A DNA stretch of 64,000 nucleotides, taken from assembly GCA_052379845.1 (NCBI GenBank), contig JBQTCF010000002.1; one strand, 5' to 3'. Within the stretch, counting starts at the first letter, position 1, and the number at the start of each line of letters is the position of its first letter. The notes beneath the pieces were generated by a model. It did no database searches, had not been told where the DNA came from, and was given only the letters and a program-made list of their open reading frames with translations. The position numbers and the translations under genes are program-made. Origin of the DNA: Roseinatronobacter sp052379845. Lineage in GTDB: Bacteria; Pseudomonadota; Alphaproteobacteria; Rhodobacterales; Rhodobacteraceae. Shown in pieces: positions 50,860 through 60,276 of this stretch.

Positions 50860-52067
50860 GATTTTTTTCCTTTATTTTATTTTTGCTATACGTTCGCTTC
50901 ATATCTGGTGGACTTGATGCTCAATTCTCAACGCGTATTTCACTGGTGACATCTGCCATCATAATGATTGCGCTAGCGTTTAATTTGCTTACTAAGCTTA
51001 CGTTCAGCTCAAAGTTGGCGCCAATTTTTTTTGGCATTTCAACGATGGGTATAGCCTCATTTTTTTCGTTTCTTCTGAATGACATTCAGAACTATGGATC
51101 TGCATCAACAACTATCTCATCACTCATTTTATATTTTTTATTATTAAACTACTTTTTTACGATATCAATTACACATGACATCATGGAAAAGCTATTCTTA
51201 TTTTCAAAATTAATCTTAGTGTTTGGTTTTATTTTCTGCATGATTCAAATTGGGACAGATAAAGTTTTCATAGAACGCGCTGGCTCAGGAATAAAACGTG
51301 TTTACGGCCTAACGGCGCATCCGGTCACTTTCGCGATGCAAACAGTTATATTTATCGTTTTATCTGAAGTTTTGCGGATAAAGCTGCGGAAGCCGGTGTC
51401 AATCCTATACATTATCACAATCGCTTTAGCATTTATATCAATATACCTCACCTATGCAAGAACTGCGTGGCTAATGCTAGCAATAGTAATGATGGTATAC
51501 GTTTATTTTTCTGCCAAACCATTGGTAAAACCGTTTATTTTTATTGGCGTTTTGTTTGGACTTACTATTTCTATATTAGTATCTAATAGATTTGATGATC
51601 TAGCGTCACTTTCAACTTTTTTAACCTATACGGCTTTTGATACGACACAGTACGATTATCGTTTTGTGCAATCTTCAATGGCATGGCGAATAGTTAACTG
51701 GGTGCTTCATTTTAGAATTGCGCTGGACTCACCCTTTTTCGGATTTGGCCCCGGCCAGTCTACGTTCGTGAGCATCTTCGGACTTGAAATGCACAATGCC
51801 TTTCTAGAAACATTCATAGAGCTGGGTATTTTTGGTGTAATAGGCCTGCTGTCATTGATATTCGGTGTAACGAAATTACTTTACGGTCGGGCAGAATTAG
51901 AGGACAATCCTAGGGTTGCAAATGCGCTCACAAAAAGCGTATTCGCGGGCATCCTTTTGAGTATGTGCTTCAGTGTCGGCTTTCTTGATCAAACTGGCGG
52001 TGTAATGGCTTGTCTGATCCTACTGGCTGTGTTCTCAAGACGTTCACTTTACACTTCAGGACAGTAG
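50856..52067 (+). CDS. O-antigen ligase/polymerase-like membrane protein (Wzy type)
   Basis: A 403-residue membrane protein with ten or more hydrophobic helices and one large loop (about residues 260-310) containing FGFGPGQSTFVSIFGLEMHNAFLETFIELG. That loop, with the H-N-x-F/L-E pattern near its end, is typical of Wzy polymerases and WaaL ligases. Sequence is AT-rich, unlike the surroundings. Position after a flippase suggests Wzy, which polymerises flipped repeat units in the periplasm. Ligase versus polymerase cannot be decided from sequence. Confidence 0.75.
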   Translation: MRFFSFILFLLYVRFISGGLDAQFSTRISLVTSAIIMIALAFNLLTKLTFSSKLAPIFFGISTMGIASFFSFLLNDIQNYGSASTTISSLILYFLLLNYFFTISITHDIMEKLFLFSKLILVFGFIFCMIQIGTDKVFIERAGSGIKRVYGLTAHPVTFAMQTVIFIVLSEVLRIKLRKPVSILYIITIALAFISIYLTYARTAWLMLAIVMMVYVYFSAKPLVKPFIFIGVLFGLTISILVSNRFDDLASLSTFLTYTAFDTTQYDYRFVQSSMAWRIVNWVLHFRIALDSPFFGFGPGQSTFVSIFGLEMHNAFLETFIELGIFGVIGLLSLIFGVTKLLYGRAELEDNPRVANALTKSVFAGILLSMCFSVGFLDQTGGVMACLILLAVFSRRSLYTSGQ

Positions 52068-52069
52068 AA

Positions 52070-53017
52070 ATGGCAGAACTCATATTTTTAGTTGGATTTC
52101 CTCGTTCGGGAACTACATTCTTGGCGACGTCCCTGAGCCGCTTTGAAGGAGTATGCAGCACTCCCGAAACGCATTTTTACACTGATATCCTCGAAAGCTG
52201 TTTTTTTCCTCGAAGGAAAATTCCGGTTGAGCGCATTTCAAATGAATTTTCTGATCGACTTCGACTGCGAGATCTCGAAATTGATTTCAAGTTAGTGGGC
52301 AATAACTCTAATTCCACTTCGAAAACTAATAGAGTGAGTTTCTTCAGGAACGTTGTAGATATCTATGCAAAGAGAAACTCCGCTGAAATAGTAGTAGAGA
52401 AGACACCGGATCATTTTAGGATGATTGATCAAATTCGTGCCGACTTTCCAGAATCCCCTATTATTGTAATAGTACGAAACCCAGTGAATGTATTACTTTC
52501 ACTTAAAAAGGTTCCGTGGGCGACTAAGTCTGATATTTTTTATTTACTTGAATGGGGATACTTGCATGAAAAATTGTGTAAAAGTGATAAGAATGTGGTG
52601 TTAGTCCACTATGAAGATCTTGTAGAAGATTGGGATAGAACACTAAGAAAAATAGATGTTAAATTTTTAACAGGTAGAAAGATAACTGATACTCCTCTTG
52701 GGGAGGCGGTTCCTGAGTGGGAACTTCAGTGGAAGTCAAATGCTCTTGGTAACACTATCGTAGACAAAGCGAAGGGCTCATCTGAAGCGACTCCAAAGTT
52801 AACTGTATGGGTTGAAAAGGTTGTAGGAGATCAAATGCAAAAACTTGGATATAATGCTCAATCCACCGCCTTCAGATATAAATTACTAGTAAGGGCTTTC
52901 GGAATTTATCTTTGGCTAAGGAAGCTGCGGAAGTTGATGACGTATGGCTTAGGACTAACTAGCATCCTACCAAGCGAAAGAAAGTTGACAAAAACTATAA
53001 ATCAACAAAAAATTTAG
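52070..53017 (+). CDS. Sulfotransferase family protein, AT-rich
   Basis: A 315-residue sulfotransferase. The start MAELIFLVGFPRSGTTFLAT carries the 5'-phosphosulfate loop and IIVIVRNPVNVLLSLKKVPW the 3'-phosphate region (about residues 133-152). The ATG at 52070 is chosen over an upstream in-frame ATG at 52010, which would overlap the polymerase; only 2 bases separate the two genes. It is foreign in composition, like the polymerase. It probably sulfates the polymer or its repeat unit. Confidence 0.85.
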   Translation: MAELIFLVGFPRSGTTFLATSLSRFEGVCSTPETHFYTDILESCFFPRRKIPVERISNEFSDRLRLRDLEIDFKLVGNNSNSTSKTNRVSFFRNVVDIYAKRNSAEIVVEKTPDHFRMIDQIRADFPESPIIVIVRNPVNVLLSLKKVPWATKSDIFYLLEWGYLHEKLCKSDKNVVLVHYEDLVEDWDRTLRKIDVKFLTGRKITDTPLGEAVPEWELQWKSNALGNTIVDKAKGSSEATPKLTVWVEKVVGDQMQKLGYNAQSTAFRYKLLVRAFGIYLWLRKLRKLMTYGLGLTSILPSERKLTKTINQQKI

Positions 53018-53050
53018 CTCGTATATAACACATCAGAGCGGCGAGCTTTT
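53016..53050 (+). terminator. Weak hairpin after the second sulfotransferase
   Basis: AGCTCG at 53016-53021 pairs with CGAGCT at 53042-53047 across a 20-base loop and is followed by TTTT. The long loop makes it weak, but the location, 3 bases from the stop codon and between convergent operons, suits a terminator. Confidence 0.35.
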
Positions 53051-53150
53051 ACTGTCTTCAGTTAGCCCAATGCCACAATCAGGGCTGAGGTCAGGGAACT
53101 GACGGTAGGTTTCGACGAACATGCAGCATTTTGCGGGATTGGCCGTGCCG

Positions 53151-54584
53151 TCAGCCCTTCTTGCCCTGCCCGCGCGCGTATTTGTCTTCATAGCGTATGA
53201 TGTCATCTTCGCCGACATATGAACCAGTCTGCACCTCGATAAGGACCATCGGCACTTTGCCAGGGTTTTCCATCCGGTGAACGGCGCCCAGCGGAATGTA
53301 GATGGACTCGTTTTCGGTGACCAAACGGGTGTCATCGCCCACGGTGACCTTTGCGGTGCCTTCGACCACGATCCAGTGTTCGGAGCGGTGGAAATGGCTT
53401 TGCAGCGACAGTGCGGCGCCCGGGTGAACATGTATGCGCTTGACCTGAAAGCGCGCGCCGACAGCAAGGCTTTCGAACCACCCCCAAGGGCGGTGGTCTT
53501 TTGGCAGGTCTGTGGCCTGCTTCACGCCTTTTGCCTTCAGCGCCGCCACTGCCAGTTTCACGTCTTGGGTGCGCGTCTTGTCCACAACCAGAACAGCGTC
53601 ATTCATGGCCACGACCACAACGCCCTTCAGCCCAAGGCCCACGACTGTAAGATCATCACTATCGGCACGCAACAGGCTATCTTCACAGTCAATCGCCGTA
53701 GCATCGCCGGACAGTTGCACGCCATTCTCGTCACGCGCCCCTTCGCCCCAAACCGCATCCCAACTGCCAAGATCGGACCACCCAGCGCCAAAAGGCACAA
53801 CCGACAGGTTGCTGGCTTTTTCCATAACCGCGTGGTCGATGGAAATATCCTGCATCTGGACCCAAGGTTCGGGTGCCAGCCTCAGAAAACCAAGATCTTC
53901 CTCCGCCTGTTCCAGCGCCTGTGTGACCTGCGCCAGCATCCCGGGCATATACTGCTGGAACGCGGCAACTATATCGGACGCGCGAAACAGGAAAATGCCG
54001 GAATTCCACAGATGCCGCCCGCTTTCCAGCATGTCTTTCGCGCGGGCCAGTTCAGGTTTTTCAACAAACCGCGACAGCGCGACCACGGCCCCATCGCTGT
54101 GCAGGTCCTCACTCAGCTCCAGATAGCCATAACCGGTTTCCGGGTAGGTGGGCTGAATCCCGAACGTCACCAGACGCCCTTGTTTGACCGCGCCCAGCCC
54201 TGCCTCCACAGATGCGACGAAAGCGGCAGTATCAGGCACAACATGGTCCGAGGGGGTGACCAGCAAAACCGCATTTGGGTCACTGCGCTGCGCATGCAAA
54301 GCAGCCGCCAGCACCGCCGGCGCCGTATTGCGCGCCTCCGGTTCAATCAAAATGGTCTGCGCCGAAAGTCCGATATCGGCCAATTGGTCCTGAACGATGA
54401 ATCGGAAGTCGGAATTGGTGATAACAATCGCTGCGCCGAAACCCGCACCGCTGACACGCCGCGCAGAAGCTTGAAACAGCGTTTCATGGCCAATCAGGGG
54501 CACAAACTGCTTGGGGTAGCTTTTCCGCGACAAGGGCCATAACCGTGTCCCCGAACCACCACTAAGGATAACCGGTGTAATCAT
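53151..54584 (-). CDS. manC: Mannose-1-phosphate guanylyltransferase / mannose-6-phosphate isomerase
   Basis: A 477-residue type II bifunctional enzyme (ManC/CpsB/AlgA) that makes GDP-mannose. The N-terminal nucleotidyltransferase has ILSGGSGTRLWPLSRKSYPKQF-like pyrophosphorylase signature (residues 6-27) and VTPSDHVV; FVEKPELARAK is the second substrate site. The C-terminal cupin carries the isomerase motif, QVKRIHVHPGAALSLQSHFH followed by RSEHW. Last gene on the minus strand of the locus; manB is upstream across 178 bases. Confidence 0.93.
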   Translation of the reverse strand: MITPVILSGGSGTRLWPLSRKSYPKQFVPLIGHETLFQASARRVSGAGFGAAIVITNSDFRFIVQDQLADIGLSAQTILIEPEARNTAPAVLAAALHAQRSDPNAVLLVTPSDHVVPDTAAFVASVEAGLGAVKQGRLVTFGIQPTYPETGYGYLELSEDLHSDGAVVALSRFVEKPELARAKDMLESGRHLWNSGIFLFRASDIVAAFQQYMPGMLAQVTQALEQAEEDLGFLRLAPEPWVQMQDISIDHAVMEKASNLSVVPFGAGWSDLGSWDAVWGEGARDENGVQLSGDATAIDCEDSLLRADSDDLTVVGLGLKGVVVVAMNDAVLVVDKTRTQDVKLAVAALKAKGVKQATDLPKDHRPWGWFESLAVGARFQVKRIHVHPGAALSLQSHFHRSEHWIVVEGTAKVTVGDDTRLVTENESIYIPLGAVHRMENPGKVPMVLIEVQTGSYVGEDDIIRYEDKYARGQGKKG

Positions 54585-54762
54585 TTCAAGCCACCTATGT
54601 CAAAAACAAGACCCGTTGAAATCCATTCAAAAACCTGCAACGCACCACGATAGTTTTTGTTGTTGTAGGATTTTCTTCTACAGCACTGCCGCAGACTGAT
54701 CAAAGTGTTTACACGCGCGCAAAACATATTTGATTTCCAAACACTTCAACATCTGTTTCCAA

Positions 54763-56172
54763 TCACGTCATACGGTCACGCAAGGCATTGCGCAGCTTCT
54801 GCAAATGAACTGCCAGAAGATTTTGCGCTTGGGCAGCAGTGGGGGCTTCAGTGTAGCAGCGGCATTCGGGCGCGTTGCCCGATGGGCGCAAATGCACAAC
54901 CAGCCCGTCCGCGAACAGCACCCGCAACCCGTCAGTCAGATCAAGCCCCGCTTCGGGCGTGCCCGCATCGAAAAATTCGGCGCGGGCGCGGGCGTCAACA
55001 GACAGCCGATGTATCAGCCTACTCGATGCGTCGGTCGGAATACCTTGCACGCGGTCGGATGCTGTAAACCGATCAGGCAGTTCGCGCAGCAAACCACCGA
55101 CGCCTTGCCCCTTGGCATGGGTAAACGCCATCGGTGCGATGACCGGCAACATACTGTCACGCGTCATCAAGGGCGGCAGCGGACCTGCGGGACCAGCAGC
55201 GGCAAAGCCCAGTAAAAAGCCACCATTGGCCTCATAGCCCACAACGCGGCTGGTCGGGTCGGCCGCAAGGACCGCATCCATCGCAGCCAGAACATAGGGC
55301 GAGCCTATGCGCGTGCGGTGCACAGCGGTAAATTCAGGGATCATACCCACCATGGAATTGGATGAGACTGGCGTGCAAACCACGTCAGCCCCCAGCGCCC
55401 GCGCGGTCAGCACGCCCAACACATCGCCCGCGACCACATTGCCCTGTGCATCGCACAGCAGGGGGCGGTCCGCATCGCCATCTGTCGACACAAGCGCATC
55501 CAGCCTGTGTTCAGCACACCACGCGGCAAGTTGCGCGCGGGTTTCAGCGGCAACCGCTTCGGTATCAACAGGAATGAAGTGATCGGCGCGCGCCAATGGA
55601 ACTGCACTCGCACCAAGGCCCGCGAAAAGGTCCATCATCAGATCACGCGCAACGGAACTGTGCTGATAAACGCCAATGCGCAAGCCTGACAGCGCGTGCG
55701 GCCCATAGGCAGATACAAAGCGCGCAACATAAGCGGCTGCCACCCCGGGGGCGTCCTCAACATCCGGCAAGGTGCGGGCCAATGGCCATTCCTGACCAGA
55801 GGCCGCTTGAATGGCCTGCTCATCATGTTTGGAAATCTCGCCCGCGGTGGTATAGAATTTCAACCCGTTTCTGTCTGCCGGAATGTGGCTACCCGTCACC
55901 ATGACCGCGCCGCAGCCCCGCGCCGCAGCCGCAGCCGCCAGCGCGGGTGTTGGCACGGCACCGGCCCGCACCGGCTGGACCCCTGCCGCGCGGATCGCCG
56001 CCAACACAGTTTCAGCAATCCCGGGCGAGGAGGGGCGCAAGTCCCAACCCACAATCACCGTGCCGCCATGCTGGCAGATGGCCAGATAGGCGCGCACAAT
56101 ATCCGTGATGACGTCATCGGTCAGCTCCGACACAAGGCCTCGCAGGCCGCTGGTTCCAAAGGCTGGGGGCAA
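54763..56172 (-). CDS. manB: Phosphomannomutase / phosphoglucomutase
   Basis: A 469-residue alpha-D-phosphohexomutase. The phosphoserine is Ser95 in VMVTGSHIPADRNGLKF; DGDADRPLLCD is the metal loop, GYEANGGFLLG the sugar-binding loop and RPSGNAPECRCYTEA the C-terminal phosphate-binding loop. It converts mannose-6-phosphate to mannose-1-phosphate for ManC, and in this locus supplies GDP-mannose. A dual glucose role is possible. It lies alone between gaps of 178 and 253 bases, so it may have its own promoter. Confidence 0.9.
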   Translation of the reverse strand: MPPAFGTSGLRGLVSELTDDVITDIVRAYLAICQHGGTVIVGWDLRPSSPGIAETVLAAIRAAGVQPVRAGAVPTPALAAAAAARGCGAVMVTGSHIPADRNGLKFYTTAGEISKHDEQAIQAASGQEWPLARTLPDVEDAPGVAAAYVARFVSAYGPHALSGLRIGVYQHSSVARDLMMDLFAGLGASAVPLARADHFIPVDTEAVAAETRAQLAAWCAEHRLDALVSTDGDADRPLLCDAQGNVVAGDVLGVLTARALGADVVCTPVSSNSMVGMIPEFTAVHRTRIGSPYVLAAMDAVLAADPTSRVVGYEANGGFLLGFAAAGPAGPLPPLMTRDSMLPVIAPMAFTHAKGQGVGGLLRELPDRFTASDRVQGIPTDASSRLIHRLSVDARARAEFFDAGTPEAGLDLTDGLRVLFADGLVVHLRPSGNAPECRCYTEAPTAAQAQNLLAVHLQKLRNALRDRMT

Positions 56173-56425
56173 AGTCAGCTCCTTTTGGGGGATAGGCTAC
56201 AGAAAAACGGGGCTTTTCGTGGGCGGCAATAAAACGTCACGCCTTAGTATCTGCGGCCAGACCGACACCTTCAAGACACTTCTGCCGCGCATGGGGCAAA
56301 CTGTCTGGCCCCCCGCCTGCTTGACACCGCCCCTCCCGTGAAATTGCCGCATATTCCCCGAATGGACGTTCGACATGGCCCCCACAGTGGCAGGTCAGTG
56401 TTCTGGTTCCGAGGGATAATTTCAC

Positions 56426-57343
56426 TCAGCGACGGGCGACAAGATCTGCCACGCCTTGCGCCAGCGTAATATTCGGCGTCCAGCCCAAATCGCGCTTCGC
56501 CTTGGAAATATCCAGCACCACCTTCAGGGGGTCAAACGGGCGCGCAGGGTGCATATTGCGCGTGATCTGCACGCCGGTGGCTTGCTCGACAACATCACAT
56601 AAGGTGTTCAATGATGTTCCTTGTCCGTAGCCACAATTATATGCCCCCAAAACAGGGTTTTCCAGTGTGGCCAGCATCAGTTGGACAAGATCGCGCACAT
56701 GCACAAAATCGCGCACAGCGCTTCCATCCCCCCATATGGTAATGGGCTTGTTGTTCAGCGCCGCATTCACAAAAGTAGTGACCGCGCCCAGAACACCCAG
56801 CTTCTGCTGTCCCGGCCCGTAAGGGTTGGCAGGGCGAATAATGACGGGGCGCAGCCCGTACATATCCTGATACAGGCGAATATAGGCTTCGGCGGCAAGT
56901 TTTGTCGCGCCATAAGCTGAAGCGGGCCGAAGCGGGTGTGTCTCTGGTATGGGCAATTGTTCCGGTGGGCCATAGATGGCCCCGCCTGATGACAAATACA
57001 GCAAACGGGTCTGACCCAAACGCCGCATTTCTTCCAACAGGGTGATAAGGGGAAGCAAGTTGTCCTGCGCGTCCCCACGCGGGTCAGCCGTGGCTTGGGC
57101 CGGAACAGTCGAGGAGGCAAGGTGCCAGACAGCATCAACGGTTTTGATCAATTCCGCCTTGTCCACCAGTGCACCAAGACCACCCGGAACATAATCAAAC
57201 GCGCCCGCATACTCGACCGATGGTTTCATGCTGCGCCCAACAGATGTCACGCGATGCCCGGATGCAAGGGCCTGGCGCACGGCCTCATCCCCGATGAAGC
57301 CGTTACCCCCGATGATTACGATATGTTTGGAATGCTGTGTCAT
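56426..57343 (-). CDS. NAD-dependent epimerase/dehydratase
   Basis: A 305-residue extended short-chain dehydrogenase. The NAD loop is IIGGNGFIGDEA (about residues 10-21), and the catalytic pair YGATK sits near residues 144-148 after LYLSSGGAIYG. It resembles UDP-glucose 4-epimerase-like sugar epimerases; the substrate is not certain. The start overlaps the upstream glycosyltransferase by 41 bases, and no later methionine precedes the NAD loop, so this overlap is real. Likely it makes a nucleotide sugar for the polymer. Confidence 0.85.
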   Translation of the reverse strand: MTQHSKHIVIIGGNGFIGDEAVRQALASGHRVTSVGRSMKPSVEYAGAFDYVPGGLGALVDKAELIKTVDAVWHLASSTVPAQATADPRGDAQDNLLPLITLLEEMRRLGQTRLLYLSSGGAIYGPPEQLPIPETHPLRPASAYGATKLAAEAYIRLYQDMYGLRPVIIRPANPYGPGQQKLGVLGAVTTFVNAALNNKPITIWGDGSAVRDFVHVRDLVQLMLATLENPVLGAYNCGYGQGTSLNTLCDVVEQATGVQITRNMHPARPFDPLKVVLDISKAKRDLGWTPNITLAQGVADLVARR

Positions 57344-58538
57344 AAGCGGTTTCTATTTCCTTCAAAAATACGTCGGGGCTGAACACGCTGTCGGACCAGT
57401 GTTTGGCGCGCTGGCCCATGCTGCGCGCAAGATCTGCGTCTTGTGCAAGTGCGCGAATGCACTGCGCCAATTCTTCAATGTTGTCGGGATCGAAAATTAA
57501 CCCGCGTTGGCCGTGTTCGACCAATTCAGTGATTCCGCCCCGGTGGGCACCGATCACAGGCCGCGCCGCAGCAAAGGACTGATTGATGACATACGGAAAA
57601 TTTTCGTGCCAAAGTGACGGGACAATTACAAAACGGGCATTTTCAAGCACGACATCCAGTTCCGCGCCCCAACGAGGGCCCAGAAACTCTATATTTGTCA
57701 GGCCGCGTTCAGCGACCATCTTCTCAAGCCTTTGCTGGTCGGGGCCGTTCCCTACAATCTTGATCGGGAAATTATCAATACGGTCTGCGGCCTCTACAAT
57801 CCGGTCTACGCCCTTTTCATCAATCAGCCGCCCGAAATACAGGCCATAGCCATCATATGTATCTGTGGCGTTCACAGCGGCCGAATTGAACGGATTGCGC
57901 ATTTTCGACCAACTGAACGGCTTGCCTTGCCAGAATTCTTCGGTTTTGCGGGCCATAAATTCACTGGAGAAGGTGAAATGCGCAATCTTGTCATATACTT
58001 TCAAGCTGTTGTGAACATACGCCTCTGTCATGCTGGCGACTGACAACGGCAGGTTTTCCTTGCAGCACTTGTTCGCAACTGCCCGCCAGAATTTTCCACC
58101 CTGGCATTCAGTGCAGATTTTCTGGTGATGGAACAGCTTATAGTTCGGGCAGATATGCTTGTAATCATTGCAGCTCATGACCACAGGAATATTCCGGTCA
58201 TGTGCGGCAGAAAATATCGCCGGACTAAGATGCACATTTGTCGCAAAAACATGCAGCAAATCGGGCTTGAACTGGTCCAGAAGGGCGGCCATCCGTGCCT
58301 TGTTGCGCGGGTTATAGATCGCAGGTGGAACGCTGGCTGCACGCGCCAAAAGCCCCGGCGCATCATAGGCTGGCGCGTCCCATAACGTCACGTTGTCGGG
58401 CGTGTCGGGCTGTTTTTTCCCGGTGGCAAGCATCCATGTATCATGCCCTGCGGCGCGCAAAGCTTTTTCTGTTTCGTGAAAGAATACTTCAGCGCCGCCT
58501 GTCAGTTCATGGAACTTATGCGCTAGCAGAACTCGCAT
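57303..58538 (-). CDS. Glycosyltransferase, GT4-type
   Basis: A 411-residue retaining glycosyltransferase of GT-B fold. The N-terminal HKFHELTGGAEVFFHETEKA gives the acceptor domain, and the C-terminal GRLIDEKGVDRIVEAADRI with PSLWHENFPYVINQSFAA are the nucleotide-sugar-binding motifs of GT4. A cluster of cysteines at about 133-160 (CNDYKHICPNYKLFHHQKIC) is unusual for GT4 and may bind metal. It follows rfbA after 8 bases. The sugar transferred is unknown. Confidence 0.87.
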   Translation of the reverse strand: MRVLLAHKFHELTGGAEVFFHETEKALRAAGHDTWMLATGKKQPDTPDNVTLWDAPAYDAPGLLARAASVPPAIYNPRNKARMAALLDQFKPDLLHVFATNVHLSPAIFSAAHDRNIPVVMSCNDYKHICPNYKLFHHQKICTECQGGKFWRAVANKCCKENLPLSVASMTEAYVHNSLKVYDKIAHFTFSSEFMARKTEEFWQGKPFSWSKMRNPFNSAAVNATDTYDGYGLYFGRLIDEKGVDRIVEAADRIDNFPIKIVGNGPDQQRLEKMVAERGLTNIEFLGPRWGAELDVVLENARFVIVPSLWHENFPYVINQSFAAARPVIGAHRGGITELVEHGQRGLIFDPDNIEELAQCIRALAQDADLARSMGQRAKHWSDSVFSPDVFLKEIETAYDTAFQTYRNHRG

Positions 58539-58546
58539 GGTGCCCC

Positions 58547-59431
58547 CTAAACCTTATCAGTCAGGAAACGTGTTTTCAGGTACTGCCCATATCCGCTTTT
58601 GCCCAGTTTCGTGGCCTGCGCTTCCAGATCGCTGCGTGAAATCCAGCCTTGCTGAAAGGCTATTTCCTCGGGGCAGCCGATCTGCAGACCCTGGCGCAGT
58701 TGCAGCGTGCGCACAAAATTCGCGGCGTCCAGCAAGCTGTCATGGGTGCCTGTGTCCAGCCATGCATAGCCGCGCCCCATCGTTTCGACCGACAGCGTGC
58801 CTTCGGCCAGATAAAGTTCCAGCAGGCTGGTAATTTCCAGTTCGCCGCGCGCGGACGGGACGACCTGCGCGGCCTTGGCGGGGGCTGTGCCGTCAAGGCA
58901 ATACAGCCCTGTTACCGCGTAATTGGATGGCGGATTTTCCGGTTTCTCAATGATTGACCGCACGCGCCCTTCGGCGTCGAAATCCACCACACCGTAGCGT
59001 TCGGGGTCGGCCACACGGTAGCCGAACACTGTGCCCCCCGTGGCTTGCGCGTCCGCGCGTTCCAGCATTTCCGGCAACCCGTGCCCGAAGAAAATATTGT
59101 CGCCCAGGACCATCAGCGACGGCGCGCCTGCCAAGAAATCCTCGGCCAGCAAATACGCCTGCGCAAGCCCGTCAGGGCTGTCTTGAATGATCCAGGTGAA
59201 TTCCAGCCCCCATTGGCCACCATCGCCCAGAAGGCGCTGGAACTGCGCTTGGTCTTCAGGGGTAGTGATGATCGCCACCTGCCGGATGCCAGACAGCATC
59301 AACACTGACAGCGGATAATAGATCATCGGCTTGTCATACAGCGGCAGCAACTGCTTGGACACGCCCATCGTGATCGGCCAAAGCCGCGACCCGGTGCCGC
59401 CGGCCAGAATAATTCCCTTGCGCTGCGTCAT
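58547..59431 (-). CDS. rfbA: Glucose-1-phosphate thymidylyltransferase
   Basis: A 294-residue RfbA/RmlA that makes dTDP-glucose, first step of dTDP-L-rhamnose synthesis. GIILAGGTGSRLWPITMGVS (residues 6-25) is the nucleotidyltransferase signature, and LGDNIFFGHGL and WLDTGTHDSLLDA are specific for the family. The ATG at 59431 overlaps the rfbD stop (ATGA), so the longer frame to 59518 is not used. Order rfbC-rfbB-rfbD-rfbA on the minus strand. Confidence 0.95.
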   Translation of the reverse strand: MTQRKGIILAGGTGSRLWPITMGVSKQLLPLYDKPMIYYPLSVLMLSGIRQVAIITTPEDQAQFQRLLGDGGQWGLEFTWIIQDSPDGLAQAYLLAEDFLAGAPSLMVLGDNIFFGHGLPEMLERADAQATGGTVFGYRVADPERYGVVDFDAEGRVRSIIEKPENPPSNYAVTGLYCLDGTAPAKAAQVVPSARGELEITSLLELYLAEGTLSVETMGRGYAWLDTGTHDSLLDAANFVRTLQLRQGLQIGCPEEIAFQQGWISRSDLEAQATKLGKSGYGQYLKTRFLTDKV

Positions 59432-60276
59432 GACATGCCTTTCAGTTCGTGCAAAACTTCGGTTAATCCCTGTTCCCAATCCGGCCTGTTCAGCCCGAAC
59501 ACGGACAAGCTGCTGCATTCCAGCCGTGAATTCAGCGGGCGTTTGGCAGGGGTGGGGTATTCGCTGGTTGCAATATCATCGATCCGGCAGTCCAGACCGG
59601 CCCCCGCCATGATGGCGCGCGCAAACCCCGCCCAACTGGTGTCCGGCGCACCGCTGAAATGATAGGTCCCTGATTTTTCCGGGCTGGTCTGCAACGCTTC
59701 CGCGATTGTCAGACAGGCCTGCGCGATGGCGCGCGCGGGCGTCGGCCCGCCAATCTGGTCGGCCACCACGCGCAACACATCGCGTTCCGCCCCCAGGCGC
59801 AGCATGGTGCGCACGAAATTGTTGCCATGGGCCGAGAACACCCAAGAGGTGCGCAAAATGGCATGCGCCCCGCCTGCGGCGCGCACGCCCTGTTCCCCCA
59901 TCAGTTTTGTGCGCCCATAGGCCCCAAGCGGCGCTGTGGGGTGGTCAGGCGCAAACGGGGCCGTGCCCGCACCGTCAAACACATAATCAGTCGAGATATG
60001 GACAAACGGCACCGCCAGCACTGCACATTCGCGCGCCATTGCCGCAGGGGACGCCCCGTTGATATAGGCGGCCAATGCGTCTTGTTCTTCGGCGCGGTCC
60101 ACCGCCGTATAGGCGGCGGCGTTGATGACAGCATGCGGGCTATGCGCCCGGATGGCCGCCGCGCAGGCTTCCGGATCGGACAGATCGGCCTGGTCACGGT
60201 CCAGAAACAGCGCCTCAGGGGCCAGCCGCGCCAATTCGCACGCGACCTGACCCGTGCGCCCGAAGACAAGGATCAT
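59428..60276 (-). CDS. rfbD: dTDP-4-dehydrorhamnose reductase
   Basis: A 282-residue RfbD/RmlD, the NAD(P)H-dependent reductase that forms dTDP-L-rhamnose. The opening ILVFGRTGQVACEL is the nucleotide-binding loop, HISTDYVFDGAG the strand with the catalytic threonine, and YGRTKLMGE the tyrosine-lysine pair. The start at 60276 overlaps the rfbB stop by 4 bases. Length fits the family (about 280-300). Confidence 0.94.
   Translation of the reverse strand: MILVFGRTGQVACELARLAPEALFLDRDQADLSDPEACAAAIRAHSPHAVINAAAYTAVDRAEEQDALAAYINGASPAAMARECAVLAVPFVHISTDYVFDGAGTAPFAPDHPTAPLGAYGRTKLMGEQGVRAAGGAHAILRTSWVFSAHGNNFVRTMLRLGAERDVLRVVADQIGGPTPARAIAQACLTIAEALQTSPEKSGTYHFSGAPDTSWAGFARAIMAGAGLDCRIDDIATSEYPTPAKRPLNSRLECSSLSVFGLNRPDWEQGLTEVLHELKGMS

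Larger units (their letters stand above)
50500..53030. mobile_element. AT-rich island inside the polysaccharide locus
   Basis: Base composition changes from GC-rich to strongly AT-rich around 50500-50560, within the flippase gene, and returns to GC-rich at about 53030-53080. The segment includes the flippase 3' end, the polymerase and the second sulfotransferase. Codon choice (many AAA, TTT, ATA and TTA codons) differs sharply from the flanks. No transposase or integrase gene lies within it, so homologous exchange of a surface-antigen cassette is the best explanation. Edges are approximate. Confidence 0.75.

Noticed and set aside
53033..53467. A 144-codon open frame on the minus strand overlapping manC
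   Set aside because: Most of it is an out-of-frame copy of the manC cupin region. Only its last part, outside manC, is noted separately as a possible remnant.
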